Shown here: positions 59,309-64,000 of the stretch, one piece after another
Layout of the letters: every line of letters starts with the position of its first letter
Numbering within the stretch: position 1 is the stretch's first letter
Assembly (NCBI RefSeq): GCF_020685205.1
Contig: NZ_JAJERB010000002.1
Location: forward strand, 620,001 to 684,000
Length of the DNA: 64,000 nt
DNA from: Hymenobacter translucens
GTDB taxonomy: Bacteria; Bacteroidota; Bacteroidia; Cytophagales; Hymenobacteraceae
Direction of reading: 5' to 3'
The notes under the pieces: model-generated
Databases searched by the model: none
What the model saw: only the letters and a program-made list of their open reading frames with translations
Told to the model about the DNA's origin: nothing
Program-made: the position numbers and the translations under genes

Positions 59309-61501
59309 ATGGCACGTGCGGAGAGTAACTTTGATTCGACAGTCGCTCCGGCGGCTCCTTCCCGGCCCGTCGGCCAGGACGAGGCGCAGCTGCGCAGCCG
59401 CAAGTCCCTGACCCGGATTGCTTTGATCGGCAACCCGAACTCGGGTAAGTCGTCTCTGTTCAACCAGCTCACGGGCCTCAACCAGAAAGTCGGCAACTTC
59501 CCCGGGGTGACCGTGGACCGCAAGACCGGCACGAGTCAGCTGACGCCCCAGCACCGGGCCGAAATCATTGACTTGCCCGGCACCTACTCGCTTTACCCCA
59601 AGAGCCTCGACGAAAAGGTTATTACTGACCTGCTCTACGACAAGGAGTCGGCCCAGTACCCCGACTTCGTGGTGGTGACGGTGGACGCCAGCAACCTGCG
59701 CCGCAGCCTGCTTTTGTTTACTCAGCTGGCCGACCTGGGTTTGCCGACGGTGCTGGCGCTGAATATGACCGATGTGGCCGAGCAGCACGGCGTGCACATC
59801 GACATAGCGCAGCTGCAGTACGAGCTGGGCGTGCCGATCATCCCGATGAATGCCCGCAAGGGCATCGGCATTGCCGCCCTCAAGATTGTTATTGCCCAGC
59901 AGCTCGGGGCGCCCACGGTCGACTTCTACTCCCCGGCCGAGGAGCTGCTGCCCATGATCCGGCAGATCCGCTACTACTTCAACCTGCACAACGACTACCT
60001 GGCGCTGCACTATGCCCACCAGTTCCGGCAGATCAGCTTTCTGTCGGCCGACGACCGGCAGTACATTCAGGAGCTGACCCAGCAGTACGGGTTTGAGCCC
60101 ACGCCCCAGCAGGCTCAGGAAACCATTGCCCGCTACGCCCGCATCAACGACATCCTGCTCAACACGGTGTCGGTGACGCGCACCGAGCGGCAGGAGCCCT
60201 ACAGCAACCGGCTCGACCGGGTGCTCACGCACAAGGTGTGGGGCTACCTGATTTTCTTCGGCATCCTGTTTCTGATGTTCCAGGCCGTTTTCGCCTGGGC
60301 CAGCTACCCCATGGACCTGATTGACCAGGGCGTAGCGTGGATCAACGGGCTGATTCAAACCAACTTCAGCGGGCCCCTCATTGATCTGCTCACCGAAGGC
60401 GTGCTGGCCGGCCTGGGCGGCGTGCTGATCTTCATTCCCCAGATTGCCCTGCTGTTTGCCTTTATTGCCGTGCTCGAGGAAACCGGCTACATGGCCCGGG
60501 TCACGTTCATGATGGACCGCATTATGCGCAAGTTCGGGCTTAACGGCAAGAGTATTGTGCCGCTGATTTCGGGCGTGGCCTGCGCCGTGCCGGCCATCAT
60601 GAGTGCCCGCACCATCGAGAACTGGAAGGACCGGATGATTACCATCTTCGTGACTCCGCTGATGAGCTGCTCGGCCCGGATTCCGGTATACACGGTCCTG
60701 ATTGCCTTCGTCGTGCCCGCGGAGCCGGTGCTGGGCATCTTCAACCTGCAGGGGTTTGCGCTGATGGGGCTTTACCTGCTGGGCTTTGTCACGGCCATCG
60801 TGTCGGCGCTGCTGCTCAAGCTGATTTTGAAGACCAAGGAGCGGAGCTACTTCATCATGGAGTTTCCGGTGTACCGGTGGCCGCGCTGGAAAAACGTGGG
60901 CCTCACCATCATGGAGAAAGTAAAGGCCTTCGTATTTCAGGCCGGTAAGGTCATCGTGGCTATTTCCGTGATTCTGTGGGTACTCGCCTCCTACGGTCCC
61001 GGCAACGCACTGGAGCAGGTAGAAGCCAAAACCCGCGTAGCCGCTGTCCGGCAGCAGCTCAGCCCCGAGGAAACCAACCTGCGGGTAGCGGCCGGCCGCC
61101 TGGAGAACTCCTACGCCGGTGTGTTTGGCCGCACTCTGGAGCCGGCCATTCGCCCCCTGGGCTTCGACTGGAAGATCGGCATTGCCCTGATTACCTCGTT
61201 TGCTGCCCGGGAAGTGTTTGTGGGCACCATCTCCACCATCTACAGCGTAGGGCAGGATGCCGACATGCGCACCGTGCAGCAGAAGCTGGCCGCCGAAAAA
61301 GACGAGAACGGCCAGCCGTTCTTTACCCCGGCCCGGGCGTTTTCCCTGCTCGTATTCTACGTGTTTGCCATGCAGTGCATGAGCACCCTGGCCGTGGTGT
61401 ACCGCGAAACCAAAGGCTGGCGCTGGCCCCTGGCCCAGCTGCTCTACATGACGGCCCTGGCCTACGGCTCGTCCCTGCTGGTGTATCAGGTGTTTAAGTA
61501 G
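59309..61501 (+). CDS. feoB: Ferrous iron transporter FeoB
   Basis: A 730-residue inner-membrane transporter. The N-terminal G domain has G1 IGNPNSGKSSLFN (residues 40-52), G2 VGNFPGVTVD, G3 DLPGTYSLYP and G4 ALNMTD. Two Gate domains follow with GVACAVPAIMSARTIENWKD and TSFAAREVFVGTISTIYSVG. The first 33 residues are an extension ahead of the usual start. It is co-transcribed with feoA. Its stop codon is part of the repeat element at 61499-61616. Confidence 0.96.
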   Translation: MARAESNFDSTVAPAAPSRPVGQDEAQLRSRKSLTRIALIGNPNSGKSSLFNQLTGLNQKVGNFPGVTVDRKTGTSQLTPQHRAEIIDLPGTYSLYPKSLDEKVITDLLYDKESAQYPDFVVVTVDASNLRRSLLLFTQLADLGLPTVLALNMTDVAEQHGVHIDIAQLQYELGVPIIPMNARKGIGIAALKIVIAQQLGAPTVDFYSPAEELLPMIRQIRYYFNLHNDYLALHYAHQFRQISFLSADDRQYIQELTQQYGFEPTPQQAQETIARYARINDILLNTVSVTRTERQEPYSNRLDRVLTHKVWGYLIFFGILFLMFQAVFAWASYPMDLIDQGVAWINGLIQTNFSGPLIDLLTEGVLAGLGGVLIFIPQIALLFAFIAVLEETGYMARVTFMMDRIMRKFGLNGKSIVPLISGVACAVPAIMSARTIENWKDRMITIFVTPLMSCSARIPVYTVLIAFVVPAEPVLGIFNLQGFALMGLYLLGFVTAIVSALLLKLILKTKERSYFIMEFPVYRWPRWKNVGLTIMEKVKAFVFQAGKVIVAISVILWVLASYGPGNALEQVEAKTRVAAVRQQLSPEETNLRVAAGRLENSYAGVFGRTLEPAIRPLGFDWKIGIALITSFAAREVFVGTISTIYSVGQDADMRTVQQKLAAEKDENGQPFFTPARAFSLLVFYVFAMQCMSTLAVVYRETKGWRWPLAQLLYMTALAYGSSLLVYQVFK

Positions 61502-61616
61502 TTTTTGGGGTCTTAGGGTCCTGGGTTCTTGGATTCCGGGTATTTGGTATTCGGATGAGCGGTAAGAATGACATCCAAGATCCCAAGCCCCCAACAATCC
61601 AAGCCCCTAAAAACTA
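61499..61616. repeat. Inverted repeat element between feoB and the methylase gene
   Basis: Arms about 61500-61536 and 61573-61615 are inverted copies with gaps, made of CTTGGGGTCTTGGATT-like words, with a centre of about 36 bases. The outer ends share TAGTTTTTGGGG/TAGTTTTTAGGGG, so both arms include the stop codon of the adjoining convergent gene. It may also terminate both. Confidence 0.75.
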
Positions 61617-62336
61617 GCGCCCAATCAGAAATACAGCTGGCTGCTTGTGAATCTGGGGGAGTTTGCCTTTCCAGCCGGCCACCGTGTTGGTGCGCAGAAA
61701 CTCGTTTTCGGCGGTGAGGCTGGCGGCAATGCACAGGCGGGTGCCGGGCTGCAGGTGAGCCAGCAGATCCTCGAGCAGCGGCATGTTCCGGTAGGGCGTT
61801 TCGATGAAAAGCTGGGTCTGGTGCTGGCTGAGGGCTGTCCGCTCCAGGTTTTTCAGCGCCGTAATCCGCTGGGCCCGCTCGATGGGCAGGTAGCCGTGAA
61901 ACGCAAAGCTCTGCCCGTTCATGCCTGAGCCCATCAGCGCCAGCAGCAAAGACGAAGGCCCCACCAGCGGCACCACCGGGATACCCAGCTGGTGCGCCAT
62001 CCGGGCCAGCTCGGCGCCGGGGTCGGCCACGCCGGGGCAGCCGGCCTCACTGAGCACGCCTGCATCCTGGCCCTGCAGCACGGGCGCCAGGGCCTGCCGC
62101 ACCTCGGCTTCGCTGCTGTCCTTGTCGATTACGCTGAAGCGCAAACTCTCGATAACGTGCTGGGGAGCTACGCTTTTCACGAAGCGCCGGGCCGTACGCA
62201 GGTTCTCCACCAGAAAATACGACAGCTCGCCAACCCGGAGCCCTATCTGAGCCGGCAGCACCTGCACGGCCGTGTCGTCGGCCAGGGTGGTCGGAATCAG
62301 GTAGAGAGTGCCGGGCGGTAGGGGAGAGGAGGCCAA
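61614..62336 (-). CDS. Tetrapyrrole-methylase-family SAM-dependent methyltransferase (RsmI-like)
   Basis: A 240-residue enzyme. Landmarks are LSEAGCPGVADPGAELARMA, VVPLVGPSSLLLALMGSGMN and FIETPYRNMPLLEDLLAHL. They match RsmI, which methylates cytidine 1402 of 16S rRNA, but the protein is shorter than typical RsmI (about 280) and its N-terminus TLYLIPTTLADD differs. Many Bacteroidota carry both a true RsmI and this shorter relative, so the substrate is left open. Confidence 0.85.
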   Translation of the reverse strand: MASSPLPPGTLYLIPTTLADDTAVQVLPAQIGLRVGELSYFLVENLRTARRFVKSVAPQHVIESLRFSVIDKDSSEAEVRQALAPVLQGQDAGVLSEAGCPGVADPGAELARMAHQLGIPVVPLVGPSSLLLALMGSGMNGQSFAFHGYLPIERAQRITALKNLERTALSQHQTQLFIETPYRNMPLLEDLLAHLQPGTRLCIAASLTAENEFLRTNTVAGWKGKLPQIHKQPAVFLIGR

Positions 62337-62375
62337 TGAATTCGGGAACAGTGAAATGCTAAAATCCGACTGCTA

Positions 62376-63146
62376 TCAGCCGATAAACCGGTTAACCAGG
62401 TCAAACACGGTATCCGGCGCCTCGGCGTGCAGCCAGTGGCCCACGTCCGGAATTGTCTCTACCACGGAGTTGGGGAACAGCGTCGGGATGGAATAGAGCT
62501 TGTCTTCCGGCCCGATGTAGTCGGACTTGCCGCCCCGCAGAAACAGGGCCGGCTTCAGGAAGGGCTGGGCTGCGTCGATTTCAGCGCCGATGGCCGGCAT
62601 GTTGGCCGTCAGGGCGGCCAGGTTCTGGCGCCAGGCAAACGAGTTGTCCTCGCGCCGGTACAGATTTTTAAGCAGGAACTGCCGTACGCTGGGCTGGGGA
62701 ATGTAGCGGGCCAGGGCCTCGTCGGCTTCCTGTCGGTTCTGGAGCGACGTAAAGTCTACGGCATTAAGGCCAGCCAGGATAGCGTCCTGGTGGCGCATGT
62801 CGGAAAAGCCGGGGGCAATATCGAGCACAACCAGGCGGGCCAGCGTTTCCGGATGGTCGAGGGCCAGGCGCATGGCGACCTTGCCGCCCATGCTGTGACC
62901 CAGCACGGTGGCATCGGGCCCCAGCTGCCGTTCCGTCAGCAGCTCGCGCACGTCCTCGCTCATCAGCTCGTAGGAGTGCTCCGGCGTGTGCTGGGAGCGG
63001 CCGTGGTTGCGCAGGTCCACGCTAATGACGCGGTAAAGCTCAGCCCAGCGCCGGGCCAGCGTCTGCCAGTTGTCGAGGGTGCCGAACAGGCCGTGCAGGA
63101 TTACCAGTGGACGCCCCTGCCCGGATTCGCGAAAGTGAAGTTGCAT
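62376..63146 (-). CDS. YbfF-like alpha/beta hydrolase (esterase)
   Basis: A 256-residue cytoplasmic hydrolase with an intact triad: nucleophile in VLGHSMGGKVAM, aspartate in GGKSDYIGPED and histidine in DVGHWLHAEAPD. The oxyanion region is ILHGLFGTLDNWQTLARR. Start 63146 (MQLHFRESGQGRPLVILHG) is chosen over 63164. A -7-like CATCTTTG on the minus strand (63161-63154) lies seven bases before the start codon, which would make the mRNA leaderless. The substrate is unknown. Confidence 0.9.
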   Translation of the reverse strand: MQLHFRESGQGRPLVILHGLFGTLDNWQTLARRWAELYRVISVDLRNHGRSQHTPEHSYELMSEDVRELLTERQLGPDATVLGHSMGGKVAMRLALDHPETLARLVVLDIAPGFSDMRHQDAILAGLNAVDFTSLQNRQEADEALARYIPQPSVRQFLLKNLYRREDNSFAWRQNLAALTANMPAIGAEIDAAQPFLKPALFLRGGKSDYIGPEDKLYSIPTLFPNSVVETIPDVGHWLHAEAPDTVFDLVNRFIG

Positions 63147-63200
63147 AATACCACAAAGATGCACGGCCCGCGGGAATTGCGGCCGTAGAAGGCCGGCGGC

Positions 63201-64000
63201 TTAGCCAGCGGCCGGCAGCTGCACTACTACGGCGGCTCCCTGGCCCGGGGTGCTTTCAATTGTCAGCTGGCCCTGGTGGCGTTCCACAAAGGCCCGGCAC
63301 AGCACCATGCCCAGGCCCGTACCACCCCGCGGGCCCGAGAGGGCGTCGGTCGGCGGCAGCCCGTCCGAAGTCAGCAGGGCCGCTACCTGCTCGGGGCTGA
63401 GGCCGGGGCCCGTATCTGAAATACGGAAGGTCACCCACTGGTCGTCGGCCGAGGCCTGCATCTGGACTTCCCCGCCCAGGGGCGTGAACTTGATGGCGTT
63501 GCCCACCAGGTTGCGCAGAATAGTACGGATCATGTTCTGGTCGGCCACTACACTCAGCCCGGGTGGGCAGGCTGCCGACAGCGTGACCTGCTTGGCTTCC
63601 GTAGTTGATTGATAAAGCGCAGCCATTTCAGCAAACAGCAACCCCACCGAAAGCTTTTCCGGGTGCATGGCCAGTTCCCCGGTCTGACTTACAGCCCAGC
63701 CCAGCAGGTTGTCGAGCAGACCGTTCAAGCTCTGGGCCGACTGCCGCACGAGCTGGGGCAGTCGGCGCAGCCCTTCCTCATCTTTCTGGCGCACATAGAA
63801 GTCAATCAGCTCGGTGACGCCGGCAAACGAGGTAACCGGGCCGCGCAGGTCATGGGCAATGATGGCGTAGAGCCGGTCCTTGGAGGCCGTCAGCTGCCGC
63901 AGCTCGGTGGTAGCTTTGGTGAGGGCGGCGTGATTGAGGGCCAGGGCGGTCCGGCTCCGGCGCAGCTGCCAGTAGAACAGCCCGGCGGCCGTTAGCCCCA
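63201..64000 (-). CDS. Sensor histidine kinase, C-terminal part (5' end outside window)
   Basis: The frame is open to the end of the window, giving at least 265 residues. It begins with the end of a membrane helix (GLTAAGLFYWQLRRS), a short coiled coil, the H-box (LYAIIAHDLRGPVTSF), the N-box (RNLVGNAIKFTPLGGE) and the G-boxes (ISDTGPGLSPEQ and GGTGLGMVLC). It is an ATP-dependent autokinase that passes phosphate to a response regulator. The sensor domain lies outside. The subtype (short coil, then DLRGP) resembles Bacteroidota kinases with periplasmic TPR or 7TMR sensors. Confidence 0.92.
   Translation of the reverse strand, partial: GLTAAGLFYWQLRRSRTALALNHAALTKATTELRQLTASKDRLYAIIAHDLRGPVTSFAGVTELIDFYVRQKDEEGLRRLPQLVRQSAQSLNGLLDNLLGWAVSQTGELAMHPEKLSVGLLFAEMAALYQSTTEAKQVTLSAACPPGLSVVADQNMIRTILRNLVGNAIKFTPLGGEVQMQASADDQWVTFRISDTGPGLSPEQVAALLTSDGLPPTDALSGPRGGTGLGMVLCRAFVERHQGQLTIESTPGQGAAVVVQLPAAG

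Noticed and set aside
59018..61597. 859-codon open frame antisense to feoB
   Set aside because: It is longer than feoB but has His/Gln/Gly-rich nonsense composition, no start context and no domains. It is a GC-rich shadow of feoB.

Overview
The window looks like chromosomal DNA from a GC-rich member of the Bacteroidota, most likely Hymenobacter or a close relative. Evidence: a giant secreted protein with a type IX secretion (T9SS) sorting domain, a MurF-Alr fusion, promoters of the TTTG-N19-TAnnTTTG type, DUF5686, DUF4834 and carboxypeptidase-like regulatory families, and uniformly high GC. There is no rRNA, prophage, CRISPR array, classical insertion sequence or reverse transcriptase. One tRNA gene, tRNA-Thr(CGT), is present.

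Layout. 1-7.2 kb holds housekeeping genes: DUF6766 (cut by the edge), a UbiA-like prenyltransferase, DUF808, NAD(P)HX repair, MsrB and serine dehydratase. 7.2-15.2 kb is one 2,658-residue T9SS cargo protein with an internal near-identical duplication. 15.5-21.7 kb has a membrane protein, a lipoprotein, an orphan lutB, a frameshifted GxxExxY gene in an inverted-repeat island, an M28 peptidase and ispF. 21.8-29.2 kb is a TetR-controlled TolC/HlyD/RND efflux operon interrupted by an inverted-repeat island carrying a four-helix-bundle (S23/Avd-like) gene. 29.3-37.5 kb holds an acyl-carrier-like protein, YkvA, NlpC/P60, a 14-repeat RCC1 protein, tRNA-Thr, an FkbM methyltransferase and small membrane proteins. 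37.5-50.8 kb holds transporters, DUF5686, a family 39 glycosyltransferase, an XRE regulator with its operator, RecX and a three-gene YfhO/hydrolase/deaminase operon. 51-64 kb holds MurF-Alr, an OmpA protein, a serine-less alpha/beta hydrolase, two tandem paralogues, feoAB, a tetrapyrrole-methylase-family enzyme, a hydrolase and the end of a histidine kinase.

The most unusual signal is a set of 'text-like' degenerate repeats. At least five loci carry inverted pairs built from short, imperfectly repeated words, each locus with its own word: 18881-19398, 24108-24229, 25311-25760, 50911-51042 and 61499-61616. A sixth copy sits in frame inside murF-alr. Most pairs lie against stop codons or between a promoter and its gene. 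Two enclose a small gene, GxxExxY or S23/Avd-like. They look like one class of small insertion element that is not a standard IS.
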